From positions 2,542,001-2,606,000 of the forward strand of contig JANTQA010000015.1 in NCBI GenBank assembly GCA_027625915.1: a DNA stretch of 64,000 nt, in the 5' to 3' direction. Of this stretch, positions 1 to 12,602 are shown one piece after another. Numbering within the stretch: the stretch's first letter is position 1; each line of letters starts with the position of its first letter. Both the position numbers and the translations under genes were made by a program. The notes beneath the pieces were generated by a model. The model did no database searches, had not been told where the DNA came from, and saw only the letters and a program-made list of their open reading frames with translations. The DNA is from Anaeramoeba flamelloides (taxonomy: Eukaryota > Metamonada > Anaeramoebidae).

Positions 1-1
1 A

Positions 2-2038
2 AATGGTTATTCTCCAAATTCAGATAATCTTGTTTTCAAAACTGGATCAACACATCCCGAAGGAATAGAAAAAGCAAAACCAGTTGAAATCGGACCTACG
101 CATTGCAAACTGAAATGGGAAGAACCAGATGATGGTGGTAGCCCAATAGATTATTATGATGTTCATATTTATGATCAAAACGAAATAAATCAAAAAAAAC
201 AACAACAGGAACAGGAAGGAGAAGAAGAAAAGGAAAAAGAAGAAGAAAAGGAAAAAGAAAAAGAAAAAGAGGGAGAAGAAGGGTTATATAAAGGAATTGA
301 ACCAGTTCTCTCCTTAAGAACACCTAAAAGCAACATTCATATCCCATTATTAGACCCCAACACTCCATATGTAGTTAATATCAAGGCCCATAACGAAAAG
401 GGATATAGCAAGGATTCCGAAGCTACAAAATTCTCAACCAAGAAGGATAAGCCTCAAAGAATTAAAGATGTTAAAGTTAAAGAGACCGACAATAGAGGAG
501 AAATTCAAATTTCATGGGATGAACCAAACAATAACGGATCTCCAATTAAGCATTATGAAATCCTGGTGAATGATAAAAAGACATACAAGACACCTGCACC
601 AACAATCTTTTTACAAAAGTTAAAAACATTTGAAAATTATAATATCAAAGTTCGCCCAATAAATGGTATTGGTAAAGGTGACTATTCAGATCCAATTAAC
701 CATTTCCTAAAGGACTCTGATCCTAAGATGCTATCAAAAAACGTCTCTGCTGAAATTTCCAATCAGGTTCAAAAAATTCTTGACGAATTTAAAGTGCCAT
801 TTAGTGTAAATGAAACAGCATTTGATAGTAAAAATAATCATGCAACATACCAATTTGGTACAAGAAAGATCAGATTAAGAATCCTTGAAGGATTTGCAGT
901 GATTCGAGTCGGTGGTGGATATATGACATTTAAAGAATTTGTGAAAAAAAATGCTGGTCCAGAGGTTAGGATTTTAAAGAAAAAGGGCATGGGTGTTTCT
1001 GTTTTGCAGGGATCAAAGAAAACTTCGAAGGCAATAGGCGATCTTCCACCTGAAGAAGTAGAAGTCTCTTCAGCTATAGAGGAAATGGGAGAACAAGTCG
1101 AGGTATTAAGCACCCGAAATAAACTTTTGGCAAAGGCAACTAACCAAGAAGCACAAGAAACTGAAGAAAAGCCAAAAAAAACGAAAACTAAAGGCAGAGG
1201 TAAAAAAGTAGCCAGAGGAAGAGGAAGAGGTACCAGAGGAAAAGTAAAAGGAAGAGGAAGAGGAAAGAAAGTTGGAACACCTAAAAAGACAACTACAAAA
1301 CCAAAACCTAAAGAAACTCCTTCAAGTACAAAAAAAACCAAAGTTACTGTAAAAGGGAGAGGAAGAGGAAGAGGTAAGAAAGTTGCAACACCTAAAAAGA
1401 CAACTACAAAACCAAAACCTAAAGAAACTCCTTCAAGTATAAAAAAAACCAAAGTTACTGTCAAGGGAAAAGGAAGAGGAAGAGGTAAGAAAGTCGGAAC
1501 ACCTAAAAAAACAACTACAAAACCAAAACCTAAAGAGACTCCTTCAAGTATAAAAAAAACCAAAGTTACTGTAAAAGGAAGAGGAAGAGGAAGAGGTAAG
1601 AAAGTTGCAACACCTAAAAAAATAACTACAAAACCAAAACCTAAAGAGACTCCTTCAAGTACAAAAAAAACCAAAGTTACTGTAAAAGGAAGAGGAAGAG
1701 GTAAAAAAGTCGGAACACCTAAAAAGACAACCACAAAACCAAAACCTAAAGAGACTCCTTTAAGCACAAAAAAAACTAAAGTTACTCCTTCAAGTACAAA
1801 AAAAACCAAAGTTACTGTAAAAGGAAGAGGAAGAAGTAAGAAAGTTGCAACACCTAAAAAGACAACCACAAAACCAAAACCTAAAGAGACTCCTTTAAGC
1901 ACAAAAAAAACTAAAGAGACTCCCTTAAGCACAAAAAAACCAAAAAGTACAAAAAAAACTAGAGGAAGAGGAAGAGGAAGAGGAAGAGGAAGAGGAAAGA
2001 AAGTTGGAACACCTAAAAAGACAACCACAAAAAACTAA
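2..2038 (+). CDS. FN3-repeat protein with GAR (GAS2)-like domain and basic repeat tail, 5' partial
   Basis: The frame is open from the first bases of the window to the TAA at 2036-2038, giving 678 visible residues; the start lies upstream. It opens with the end of one fibronectin type III domain. A second FN3 follows (about residues 20-145), with an E/K-rich insertion near nt 190-285 between its strands, and then a third (about 148-240; 'ISWDEP', 'SPIKHYEI'). Residues about 245-330 resemble a GAR/GAS2 domain ('IRLRILEG', 'VIRVGGGYMTFKEF'), a family that binds microtubules in spectraplakins and GAS2. The last ~290 residues are a very basic tail built from a ~37-residue unit: AT-hook-like GRGRGK, then TPKKTTTKPKPKETPSS. 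I infer a cytoskeletal, probably microtubule-associated protein. The tail could instead bind nucleic acid. GAR assignment is moderately sure, FN3 is secure. Confidence 0.8.
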   Translation, partial: NGYSPNSDNLVFKTGSTHPEGIEKAKPVEIGPTHCKLKWEEPDDGGSPIDYYDVHIYDQNEINQKKQQQEQEGEEEKEKEEEKEKEKEKEGEEGLYKGIEPVLSLRTPKSNIHIPLLDPNTPYVVNIKAHNEKGYSKDSEATKFSTKKDKPQRIKDVKVKETDNRGEIQISWDEPNNNGSPIKHYEILVNDKKTYKTPAPTIFLQKLKTFENYNIKVRPINGIGKGDYSDPINHFLKDSDPKMLSKNVSAEISNQVQKILDEFKVPFSVNETAFDSKNNHATYQFGTRKIRLRILEGFAVIRVGGGYMTFKEFVKKNAGPEVRILKKKGMGVSVLQGSKKTSKAIGDLPPEEVEVSSAIEEMGEQVEVLSTRNKLLAKATNQEAQETEEKPKKTKTKGRGKKVARGRGRGTRGKVKGRGRGKKVGTPKKTTTKPKPKETPSSTKKTKVTVKGRGRGRGKKVATPKKTTTKPKPKETPSSIKKTKVTVKGKGRGRGKKVGTPKKTTTKPKPKETPSSIKKTKVTVKGRGRGRGKKVATPKKITTKPKPKETPSSTKKTKVTVKGRGRGKKVGTPKKTTTKPKPKETPLSTKKTKVTPSSTKKTKVTVKGRGRSKKVATPKKTTTKPKPKETPLSTKKTKETPLSTKKPKSTKKTRGRGRGRGRGRGKKVGTPKKTTTKN
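1186..2035 (+). repeat. Coding tandem repeat, about 111 bp (37 residues) per unit
   Basis: Within the basic tail of the FN3-GAR protein, a unit alternating GRGRGK with TPKKTTTKPKPKETPSSTKKTKVTV recurs about six times, some copies shortened, and ends in a pure RG run. Units are nearly identical at DNA level, which points to recent slippage or unequal crossing-over. The strand is extremely purine-rich. Confidence 0.9.
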
Positions 2039-2504
2039 ACTAATCTCATAAATTTAAAAAATTTTTGACATCCTAAAAATAAATAAAAAAAATTTACTTT
2101 ATTTTTGTTTTTTATTTTACACTAACCTATCTCTTTGTATAAATATAAAATACTTAATTTAGATAGTTTTTTTCAAAAATAAAATTCCTTTTTATATTCT
2201 TGAAACAATTAGAGCTATTTAATACCAGTATTAAAAATTGTAAAACTTTAGAAAAATGAAAAGTGATAGCTATTATTTTTTTTGAAAAAAATTAAAAGAT
2301 TTCAAGACGATTATGATGAAGTAATGAATCAGAATCTATTATTTTTATAATATTATATTCGGTGGAAAAATATTCTGAATTAAATATCTTATTTTTTTGA
2401 ATAGATTTTAACTTTATCCAAAATATTTTTCTGTAAAAAAAGTTTTTTGTGACTTTTATGAGTTTCCTTCACAAGACAATTTTTTATTTTGAAACTAAAA
2501 AAAA
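2039..2504. other. AT-rich 3' flank of the FN3-GAR gene
   Basis: Non-coding, about 80% A+T, with A/T homopolymers. It presumably contains the 3' UTR of the upstream gene. AATAAA-like strings are frequent but uninformative in such DNA. Confidence 0.6.
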
Positions 2505-3037
2505 GGGTATATTATTAAATCTCAAAATTGGTCAAATTGAATTTTTTTGTATTTTTGAAGAGTTTCTTGATTATTATCGTTGGGACGAAACTTTTTAATG
2601 ATTTTTTAAAAATGGTTGTGAGAGGAAATTTAAAAAGATTAATTTGTGATTGGTAGTATTGTATTACTCAAATTGTAGAATATTCAAAATTTTGAAATCA
2701 TCAATACTAAATATTTTAAAATGTGCCCGGATCCCAATTTTAACACAAAAGATAAGTGAAAATTTAACAACCCTTAAAACAATTGCCAAAGTCTAATTGG
2801 TCTCTTCATTATTTTTTTTTCAAAATCCAGGTCAAAATTCTCTAACATACCATCCAAACCATCCAAAATAACACCAACAAACTCTACCCAACTCTAACAT
2901 ACTCTAAACTACCCAACATACCTTAACATACCATTAAAGGGTGTTTTAAAATGCCAAAATTTAATATATTTCAATTGAATTGACTATTTTGAAAAAAAAG
3001 GAGAATTTGACCAATTTTGAAATTTAATAATATTCCC
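2505..3037. mobile_element. Non-autonomous inverted-repeat element, family 2 (MITE-like), 533 bp
   Basis: The ends form an inverted repeat of about 35 bp: GGGTATATTATTAAAT then CAAAATTGGTCAAATT on the left, and the complement around 3003-3037 on the right. No coding capacity is seen. A second, reverse-oriented copy lies at 20150-20647 and matches along nearly its whole length, so the element is dispersed. Near 2843-2935 the inside has a degenerate ACCATCCAAA / ACTCTAACAT mini-repeat. The superfamily is not clear; an end like (T)AGGGTGTAT with an 8-9 bp duplication at the other copy would suit a hAT- or Mutator-like element. Confidence 0.75.
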
Positions 3038-3738
3038 TTTTTGTTATTTTCAGTTCATAGAATTTTTGAAAAATTGTTATTTTTGAGAAAATTTATTCAT
3101 AAGGAAAACCTTGAATTACAATTGAAAGAAATTTGAAAAAAAAATGATTTATTACTGTTTTTCCTCTCATTTTTTTTGCTCAACCATCTAAATATTTTTT
3201 TTATTATATTAGATTTTTTAGCTTTCATAATTTTATTTTTTTTTTGAAATATGAATTTTTGTATTGAGAATTCTTGAATTGAAACTTTTTTAATATTGGA
3301 ATTTTTTTATTAAAGAGATCCTTTGAATTTTTTTATATTTTTTGAATTTTTTCAACTAAAAGAGGTGAATTCAATAATGTCATTTTTTGTGAAAAGCCAT
3401 TCTTTTAGTACGGTGTAAATTAATAGTTAGTAACTAGATCCTTAAGATTCATTTTGTAGAATTGGAGACAAAGTAGACAAGTCATATTTCCTAATCATAT
3501 AAACTCCATTTCATAAATAATTGGCCCATTAAAAATTAAATTTTGAAAATAAATAATTTTATAAATTGAAGTTATCTTTATAATATAAAAATTTATATTT
3601 TAATATTGAATACTATACTCAAGAGATATTTTATTTTTGGTCTAAAAATAAAAGAAAAAAAATAAATAAAACTTTTAAAAAAAATTTGGGCATTTATTTT
3701 GAAAGAAGCATTACATAAAAAATAGAAAAATTAAAAAA
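3038..3738. other. Intergenic, nothing recognised
   Basis: AT-rich sequence with T and A runs; no conserved open frame or repeat partner seen. Confidence 0.5.
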
Positions 3739-3888
3739 TTAGTAAAACCCATTTATCGATTCTCCTTCCATTTGAATAACTAACTCTAATCTCTTTTTCA
3801 TAATTGAAACCAATTTCTTCATTAATTCATCTGTTACTTCTTTCGAATTTTGCAATTTTTCCATTTCATTTTCCATTTTAATAAAACA
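3739..3888 (-). CDS. Putative terminal exon of a small helical protein
   Basis: On the minus strand a frame preceded by an acceptor-like CGACAG (AG at 3889-3890) reads to a TAA at 3739-3741. From the ATG at 3876 it gives 45 residues beginning MENEMEKLQNSKEVTDELMK and ending EGESINGFY. It is charged, lacks N/F/K homopolymers, and is predicted helical, unlike the random frames around it. The composition supports real coding, either as a last exon or a very short gene. I could not find an upstream exon between 3900 and 4600, and I do not recognise the family; small subunits of coiled-coil complexes look like this. Confidence 0.35.
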   Translation of the reverse strand, partial: CFIKMENEMEKLQNSKEVTDELMKKLVSIMKKRLELVIQMEGESINGFY

Positions 3889-4517
3889 CTGTCGAAAAAG
3901 ATAATAAAGAGAAAAAATGATTTATTTGCAAACTTTTCATTGTGAGGGGAAAAACTTCAAAACAATACAAAAGTAATTCAAAATTCAAATGTAACATGGG
4001 CCATTTATTCTGAAATTTAGTTTACTTTTCAAAAATTGTCACCCAATTTTTTTAAAAAGCGTTTGGTTGTATTTTTTTTAATTTTGAAAATATAAAATTT
4101 TTATAAATTTTGAATGATTTAAAAAGTGAATTATAAATCATATTTAATTATGAATTGATCTTGAATACTCAAGGATATATATATATTTCAATTTATTATT
4201 TCATCTGAGTCACAATTTTTGAAATTTAGTTTACTATCTTTTTCGTATGGATTTTTCTTTGATTTATCAATTATTAAAAATTTATTGATAAAATTAACTG
4301 TTTTTGATATCTCCAAAACAACTTGTTGTATTTCAATAATAAAGGAGATAGTTTAAATTCTTTTTGTTGATTTGATTGAAAAAACAATAATGAACTATTC
4401 TTTGAAGCTAATTTATTTCTTCTTTTAATAAATTTTCACTTTTTGTTTTCAGGTTCTATTAAGTTTACCAATTAAAACGCGTATCGAACTTTTTTTCCTT
4501 TTCATTTTTTTCCCAAA
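3889..4517. other. Intergenic or intron-like, nothing recognised
   Basis: AT-rich. If the exon at 3739-3888 belongs to a spliced gene, part of this would be its intron; no other exon is evident. Confidence 0.4.
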
Positions 4518-4890
4518 TGATTATTATTCAAAATAAAAACCTCGAAATATAAAAAGGGAATGAAATTATGAAAAAAATATACAAATGAGCAATCTATTTT
4601 TAAATTAATGTTCTTCATTGGTATTATTTTACTATTATTATTTAAAAGAAAATACCTCAAAACATCAAAAAGACTGATCTTAAACTCTTAAAAAAACGAA
4701 AAAATAGTAATTCTTTTTTTAATTACTGTTCTTCATTGGTATTATTTTAATATTATTATTTAAAATAAAATACTTCAAAACATCAAAAAAGAATGATCTT
4801 AAACTCTTAAAAAAAGGAAAAAACAGTCATTCTTTTTAATAATTCCTTTTTTTCATTGGTATTTAAAAAACCTCAAATAAATACCTCAAA
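4518..4890. repeat. Tandem repeat of about 118 bp, roughly three units
   Basis: Two full units (about 4610-4727 and 4728-4847) share TTCTTCATTGGTATTATTTT, then AAATACYTCAAAACATC, then GATCTTAAACTCTTAAAAAA. Degenerate partial units flank them at 4518-4609 and 4848-4890. Non-coding. Confidence 0.8.
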
Positions 4891-7800
4891 AACTAAAAAA
4901 AAAAAAAAAATATTTAAAATTAATTATTTTGAAATGTTGGCACAAAAAAATAATGAACAGCAAAACCTTATGATATAATGAATCGAAAGATCTCTTTGTG
5001 CTATGCCTCTACTTAAGTAGACTGTTTTTTGAGTACAAAAAAAAAGTATTTTTTTTTTTCGTTACAGAAAATCATGAAGTAAATTGATAAAACTCTCATA
5101 AATGGAAAGTTTACCAAAAAGAAAACGGAAAGAAAAAAAAAACAAAGGAAGGAAACTCACCAGAAAACTAATTATAGAATATACTCTTAATGATAAAATT
5201 AATAAAAATCATAATAACTAGGTTACGATCATAGATAACTTGAAAAATATTCGGATATTTGTAGATCTAAAAAAATTAAGCCTAATAAATTCAAATAATT
5301 GATGTAATTCTCTAAAATACTTTTTGTTTTAATAAATAATCCAACCATAATACGAAGATTGAAAATAATTTTTTCATAAACTTATGCTTTTAAAAATAGT
5401 CTTTTTTCTAAAATTTTGATTTGAACAATAGATAATCGGTGAAATAATATGTTGAAGTGACTAAAATACAAAATTTGTTTTGTTCTTTGACTTGATTAAA
5501 AAATAGTTTAGGTAAAAAAGTATTTGAAATTGTAGTTATTTTTGTTTTGATTTTGAATTAAAGATATATTGTTTTTGTTCTTGTATTTAATTCTTTTGTA
5601 ATATGTTTAAAAGTGTGTTTTGATTCGATTCAAAGAGCTTTCTTCTTGGTGTGCTTTTGCTAATTGAAATAATAAATTGTAAATCTTGGTGATATGAAAA
5701 AGTCATAATTTGGAATAAAATTAAGATTCTTCTGGAAATAGATGTGAAAATTGTGATCTTTTAAAAAAATAAATTGCGAAAATTAAAATGAAAAAGTAAT
5801 AATTGCCAATGAGATAATACAAAATATTGAAAAATTAAAAAAAAAAAAAAATCATAATTTCAAGTAAGGTTTATCTGATTTTTTCAACAAGTATTATCAC
5901 AGTTTTTGTGAATCCAAATAATGGCATGCAAATGTTGTAATCAAAAATTAAATTATCCAGTAACCATTTAGATAGCTGATTTTCCAATCAATTTTTTGAT
6001 TTGGCTTTCTTTGAAAATTTAAATGCCAAAAATTAACAAAAATTAAAAATAAATAAAAATAATCGGCTCCCTGTTTGATTGGATCAGAAATTATAGACAT
6101 TTGATTTTTGCTAGTGGGATATTTGATGTGATTCTTATTCTGAGTATTACCATAAAAAAATTTTATATTGTTCGATCTTCGTCTTCAAAAAGAAGATAGA
6201 TCTCTTGGTTATATATGCTATTGAAATAAAGCAGGCCTTGAGAATACTGTTTTTGATTTTTTTTTTTTTTTTTTGTACGATTTTACTATTAAACTTTCAC
6301 ATTGGCCTATTTAACATTTGGCATTTGTGAGATGGTTAATTTTGATTTTGAAAAATTTTCTGATAATTCCAATATCTTTTACATTTTCACATTGCTGAAC
6401 GGACTGTATATTAAAGTTCTTTAAAATTGGGATTTATTATTTGTTATTGATCGTACAAATTATTGGTGGCAAGTGCTTTTTTCTTCTTCTTTTTGAAGAG
6501 GTAATTAATAAACAGGCTTTAGAAAATAATAAAAAAAATAAAAAAAAATAAAATAAATAAAAATTCATCCAGATCTTTCCAAAAACCACTTTTGTTCCAG
6601 TAATAGTATTCTTATTCGAAACAGACTATTATTTGTCAGTTGGATCATTTGGTGTAAAAAGAAATCATATACAATTAAAGAAAACAAGCTAATTTGAATT
6701 GTTATATTTTGAGTCAATAATTTCCAAAGACAAAATTGTTTTTTCTTTTGATTTTTTGTTCTTGGTTCTTTTGAGCTTGAAAATTTTGGAATAAGGCCAC
6801 TAGTTGGAAAGAATAAAATAAACAGAGCCTGAAAGTTATTTTTGAATTTGTGTTTGGAAGAACCTTGTTTTAGAGTTATATGAGATAATTATCAAATTAT
6901 GAGAATTAATGAAAAATAAAAAAAAATAATGTTCTTCTTCAAGGCAAATCAAATTATTTTGTGTGGCAAATGATCGTGGATGAGAATAGGGGAGGCAGAA
7001 TATCAAAAAAAAATAAAAAATGTTTGCTAAAAAGAGAGTGAAATGTGAAATATGACAAAAATATTGTAATACATTTGAATATGTAACAAGGTTAGAGTTA
7101 GTTCTCAACATACAATTTCTAAAATTCTTGTATTTTTTATCATCTTCTATCTTCTTTCTTCTTTCTTATATCATCTTTTTTTCTTTTTTATGTTTTTCCT
7201 TCAATATTTGAAATTGAATAATCCAAATATTTCGGTATGATTCTTGTTCAGAATTAAAATGTTAAAATTCTTAGAGTTTCATTTCCTTTTCATCTTGACC
7301 ATATTAAATGAGAAATCTTGATTGATAATTTTGGTATAATTCGAGTTTCTTTGTCTATTTTAAGGTATTTTCAAAATTTAATCATCTTCAAAAGTTCTAA
7401 TGTTTATTAATTAAAAATTTCTCCTAGTCTTCTTGTTAAGTTTCATATTTTTGGCTACCTTTTATTTGTTATTGTATGCAATGGTTTTTTTTTTTCTAAT
7501 ACATACTTGTTTATTTTTTTGAATTCAAAAATCGTAAAGTTAAACATAAAATTAAAAAATGTTTTAAAAGTTCTAATTTCTTCTATTGTTTGTCTTGTGA
7601 AAGTCAAAAAGCGATAATGTAAGTTATTTTGTGTTATTTTGAAATATTGAAAATATAAAAAGCATATTTTTTGTTCAAAAAATTTAAAGCCATTGATTTG
7701 TTTTTGTATTTTTGCAAATTAGATTAAAATTTGAGATTATTTTCTGAATAGAATTACTTCAAAAGTTGAAATTTTCGATCCTTGATCTCAGATTTATTTA

Positions 7801-10800
7801 TTTTTAACTAATAACATTGAAGCTGTTTCTTTTTCCATAATGAATGTCTCTATAATTTTTTTTTTCGTTTGGTGAAAATTCGAGATAATTTCTTTCTGTA
7901 TTAACTTTTTCAAATCAGATTAAGTGTTGTGATTATCTTGTTTTAATGTGATCCCAAGTTGTTGAGTTTTTGATTTTATTTTGATTGCATACTGTGTTTT
8001 TGATCACAAATAAATCCAAGAAAAAAAACAATTAGTTAATTATTGTGACAACGATTTGAAATCATGAGGGTAAATTGCAAAAATCATCAGAATGAAATCT
8101 CGTATTTAAATGTGGATATAAATAAAGTTCACGGTTGAAAATTAATGAGAAAGTTTTTTTTTAATGTAGGTAATTCTATTTGTGAAGGTATTTTCGGTTT
8201 TGTTTTTCGAAAAAGTAAAATAATATTTTATTTTTATTTTAAATTGCTTTGATTTTTTAAAAGCTTATTTATCTATATTGTAATTTTCCAATAAAATAAA
8301 ATGTTGAATTTGTGTTTTTTTTTTCCTTTTCTTGTGGTAAATTGAAATAATTGTTTGTTATTAATATTTTTTTTTGAAAAGCCATCAAAACTAAAAAGTT
8401 ATAGGTCTGATATTTGGTAAATAATAAAACAAAAAATTTGGTTGAATATTTTTCAAAAATTCAGGGAATTATCGTTTTTTGTATTTTCCAGTAACCATAT
8501 ATTTATTCTAATAAAGCCAATTGGTTCAAATATTATTATTATTATTTTGTGATCTTTAATAAAAGTTTTTTCAGAAAATCATTTTTTTAAATTGTTTAAT
8601 TTTAATTGTTTAATTTTAATTTGTTAATTTTTCAAAAAATATAAAGCCAATTAATAATTTTATTTTTGGAAATCTAAAAAAAGTTTCTTTTTTTATTGAG
8701 ATTTGCGCTCATAAATTGGTTTGTTCAAAAAAATAAATAAATCGAAAATTATTAAAAATAAATTTTTGATAAATGGCTGTTTTTTAACTTAATTTGAATA
8801 TTGACTATTAAATTTCAATTGTGATTGATTTAAAAAACAATAAAGATTCAAATTTAATTTTAAACATAAACAACTCATAAATATCCTTAATAACAAAAAA
8901 AAAAAAAATTAAAAAAGCAACTCAAAGATAATTAGCAAAAAAATTTTAAAGTCATTTCTTGGTTTTGTGAATAAAGTTTTTGAGCAAAAATTTGTCGTAT
9001 ATTTTTGTTTTTCATTTTTAATTCGACTAATTCGATTTTTCTTTATTGCTTATTATTAAAAGTGGCTATTTTTTGTTTGGTAGATTTTTTTTTAAAATCG
9101 AGAATAAAATTTGAATGCTAAAGGGGCTGCATAGTGAAATGTTGAAAATAGGTCTATTATTTATTTTTATTTGTAGTTTCCGAGTTCTTTTAATTGATTT
9201 TTAGATTCTGAAAATGCTGATCATTATTTTTTTTTTTTTTAAGCTCGAGTATTATTATTTTTTTTTTCAAAAAAGATAATTGAGTAATTCATTGTGATGA
9301 TTTATTATGCTTAAAATAATAAAATGATCATCATTTCTAAGATTTGATCAGTAATTTTTCGAGTCAAGATTGTGAGTATTCTTTGAAATTTTATTTTTGG
9401 TTGAGGTTTTTAAAAAATTATTGAAGTTTCTGTTATTTTCTGAAGGTGAATGAATAGATTTAATAAATTCCATAGAAAAAACTGATACGAGAGAATAAAA
9501 TAAATAGATTGTTTTGTCAATTTTTTAATCGCCAATTTGGTTTGAGGAATCATGAGGCATTTTTTTTTAGCTTGTTTTTTAATCTAATAATAAACTGGTG
9601 CAAATAACATTTTCAATTTTTTTTAAAAAAGGATCTAATATTTTGGGTTTATAGCAAATTTTGGATTTAAAATTGTAGCCAGAAATTTTTTGCTGTTTTT
9701 GGAAGTTTAAATTATATTTATTTTAATATTTTCTCACGATAAGAAAATAAAAATAAAATTAAAATTTTAACTTTTAGAATAAATTGAAGTGTTAAAATTT
9801 CAAACTATTATTTTTTTAGAGATCTTTGTGAAAGTACCAAAAGTTTCATTTTCTTTCAACGAATTAATAATAATAAAAGTTTTGTAATTATCATTCAACC
9901 AACACAGAGAATTTTGAAATAGATTGAATTTTTTTTTTTTTTTTTTAATGGGCTTTTAGAGATGTTAAAAGAAGCTCGCCGAAGGTTTTGAGAGGACTTT
10001 TGTTCAATGAAATAAAAAATTGAGTAAAATAAGGGTTTTTTTTTGAGATTTCTTTTTGTTGTTGTTTTATTATGTTGTTGAAGAATATTTGATTTTTAAA
10101 AAAATAAATGTATTGGAGAAAGTGTTTATTAAATTGGTAAATTCAGAAAAAGTAAATGTCATAAACAGGATTCTAACCCTTCTAAACATATTTAACAGTT
10201 TCAAAATAATTATTAATTGATTATTATTATTATTATTATTGATAAAGTTTTTGATCCGGTAAATTAAATAAATGGTATCAATGATTTTTATGTTTTATTT
10301 TGATTTTTTCAAATAAATTAATTAAAAATGGAATTGTTTTTGATGTCATTCAGAAATTTTATAGATGGTATTTATTTTTTCTATATATCTCTCGACTAAA
10401 AATAATTTTTTGGATCATTAATTTTCGAAAATTTGATTAAAAGAAAGTCACATAATAATAAGAGAATGCTAAGGTATTTTTGAGATCTGAATTTGGAAAT
10501 TTTAATGTTTGCAAACAAATTGCTTTTTTTCGTTGATCAATATTGCTCATTAGAGCCAAAATAATTGTGTTTATATTTCAAAAAATTATAATTCTTTGTT
10601 TAATTAACTTTGAACTAATTTTGTTTGTTTTTGGTTTGTTTTGAAAAGTGTTCTCAATTCAACATTCTTTTTGGATGCCTGAAAGTTTTTATTTTTATAT
10701 ATCATAAATTTTTGTGTTGTTAATTTTCTATTATATTACATATAGAAGAGATCTAAGTCGTTGCTTATTTAATATTATTATATAATTAACCATTAGATAT

Positions 10801-12540
10801 TAATCTTTGAGATTTGAAAGAAAATATTTTTGTTTTGCTGTAAAAATTCTATCGAAATGCTTTCAAGAAAAATTAAAAAGTCATTAAAAAAATTAAGATT
10901 GTTTCTAATTGAGGTGTCCAAAATTGATTCAATTTTTTGAAGGTGGTTGTTGTTTTTCGAAAATGTTTGAATTCTAAAATTAATTATTAACAAGGTAAAA
11001 AATATAGGTGTTTTTTCAATCAGAGCCGTGTTAAAAATAATAATAACCTGGGTTTTGTCTTTTCATTTTGAATTTGAATAATCAATTTGTAATATTAATG
11101 TTGTTAGTTAGAAGAAATTTTGGAAAACGTGAAATGTTTGTAAAATTTTTTCATCATTTTTCTTGTGTTTACTTTTTAAATATAGAGATTTTTCTGAAAT
11201 TTTGTTTTTGTTTTTTACAAATTCTGAAAGGTAAATTAAATGCCCAAACAAATAAAGTTACTTTTTAGTTGATTTTTTTCTTTTATTGTGGCAAAATCTT
11301 CGAGACAAATTGTGCTTTTGAGATAAATAAAAATCCAATATCAATTGTTATTTTTGCAGATTGCAGATTTTAGGCTTTTTGTTGTTTTTAAATACCAACA
11401 TATTCAAAAAAAAAAAATACTGTTTCCAAAAAATTATCAAAGAAGGTGGCAAATTGTAGAGTACAAAGATCATCTCAAATTATTTTAATAGTGTTTTTGA
11501 AAAAAAAAAATTATCAGTTAGCTATAATTTGAATATGGAAACGATCGATTAAAATTAGAATTCTATCTTTTGGATGCATTATATTTCTTTTTATAATAAA
11601 TTCTTAGTCTTGCTTGTTTTTTCAAATTTGGAAATTCTTATTATCGATTTGAGAAAATATTTTTTTTTTTTTTGTCCAAAATTTTGAGAGCATACCGAGA
11701 ATTGATTTAAAAATTGAAAGTATTTTAATATTGAGGATTAGTATTTTAAAAAATGTTTGTGTTTGTCTTTGTATTTGTTTTTGCATTTATCATTTTATAA
11801 GAATATGAGCGAGATCATTTTGGTTTGTGTTTTTTAATTCAAAAGTCACATAAAATCGATAACGTGTTGAGTTATTAAACAAAAAAGTTTCGAAAAAGAT
11901 GCTTTGAAAAGTTGAAATTTTGAGGTTAGTTATTGTTATTTTTGATTTTTAAATTTAAGGTATTAATTTGAAACAATTCTTGTTTATAAAGATGCAAAAA
12001 AAGTTTATATAGAACAAATCCTTTTTTTGGCAATTATCAAGTTTTTATTCTTATTTTATAAGATTTGAATTATTTTGAAATCTTGATAATTTCTTGTTGT
12101 GGAAACGTTTTTAATTTAGAATTTGTATACTGAAACCATCAAATAAGGTTTTGAAAAGAGATTTATTACAATATATTTAATCGTGCAACAAGTTTTTCAG
12201 ATTGGAGATTGTTAGAATTGAACAATGGTTGATTTGTCTATTTCAATTTTCTTGTTTCGTTTTAACTGTTTCCCTTTTTTAATTATCTTGGTATTAATAA
12301 TGAAAAAGCTTGGTGTTCTGTGCTTCATTTCCTTTTGTTTTATTTTGAAATTTTAAAAAATTGATCCTTCAATTGAGTCAAAATTAAAAAATGAAAAATT
12401 TAAAAAATCGCTAAAGTCCCAGTTACATATTCCAACACAACGCATTGTAGATTAAATTTTCTATAGATGTTTTAAAAAAAACGGTTGAAATTTTTGAATT
12501 CTTCAAATTGCAGGCTGTCAATGACTAAAAAAGGTATGTG
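4891..12540. other. Gene desert with G>C and T>A strand bias
   Basis: About 7.6 kb without a credible gene; the open frames present are short, rich in F/N/K/I and lack any family signature. The plus strand has more G than C and more T than A over much of it: 10021-10080 has 13 G and 1 C, 11701-11760 has 9 G and no C. Such skew is typical of transcribed, intron-like DNA, but no exon is recognisable. Poly-A/T runs are common, for example at 6257-6274 and 9930-9947. Confidence 0.5.
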
Positions 12541-12602
12541 GTTGGAGAAAATGTTTTAGTTTGGGCAAAAGCAAGTGATCATGTTTGGTTCAATCAAAAA
12601 TA
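12541..12602 (+). pseudogene. Possible remnant of a PWWP-like exon
   Basis: A short frame reads VGENVLVWAKASDHVWF before a stop, resembling the first strand of PWWP domains (G..VWAK..G..WW). The next ~250 bp has no open continuation but is related to 15620-15870, which suggests a duplicated, decayed coding fragment. The match is short and could be chance. Confidence 0.25.

Noticed and set aside
838-2028. Long minus-strand open frame opposite the FN3-GAR tail
   Set aside because: It is the antisense of a low-complexity coding repeat; its translation is F/L/V/P repeats with no domain, whereas the plus strand has recognisable FN3 and GAR-like segments.
5102-5221. Short basic frame MESLPKRKRKEKKNKGRK
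   Set aside because: 39 codons of A-rich DNA; K/R/N bias is what random purine-rich sequence gives, with no partner or family match.
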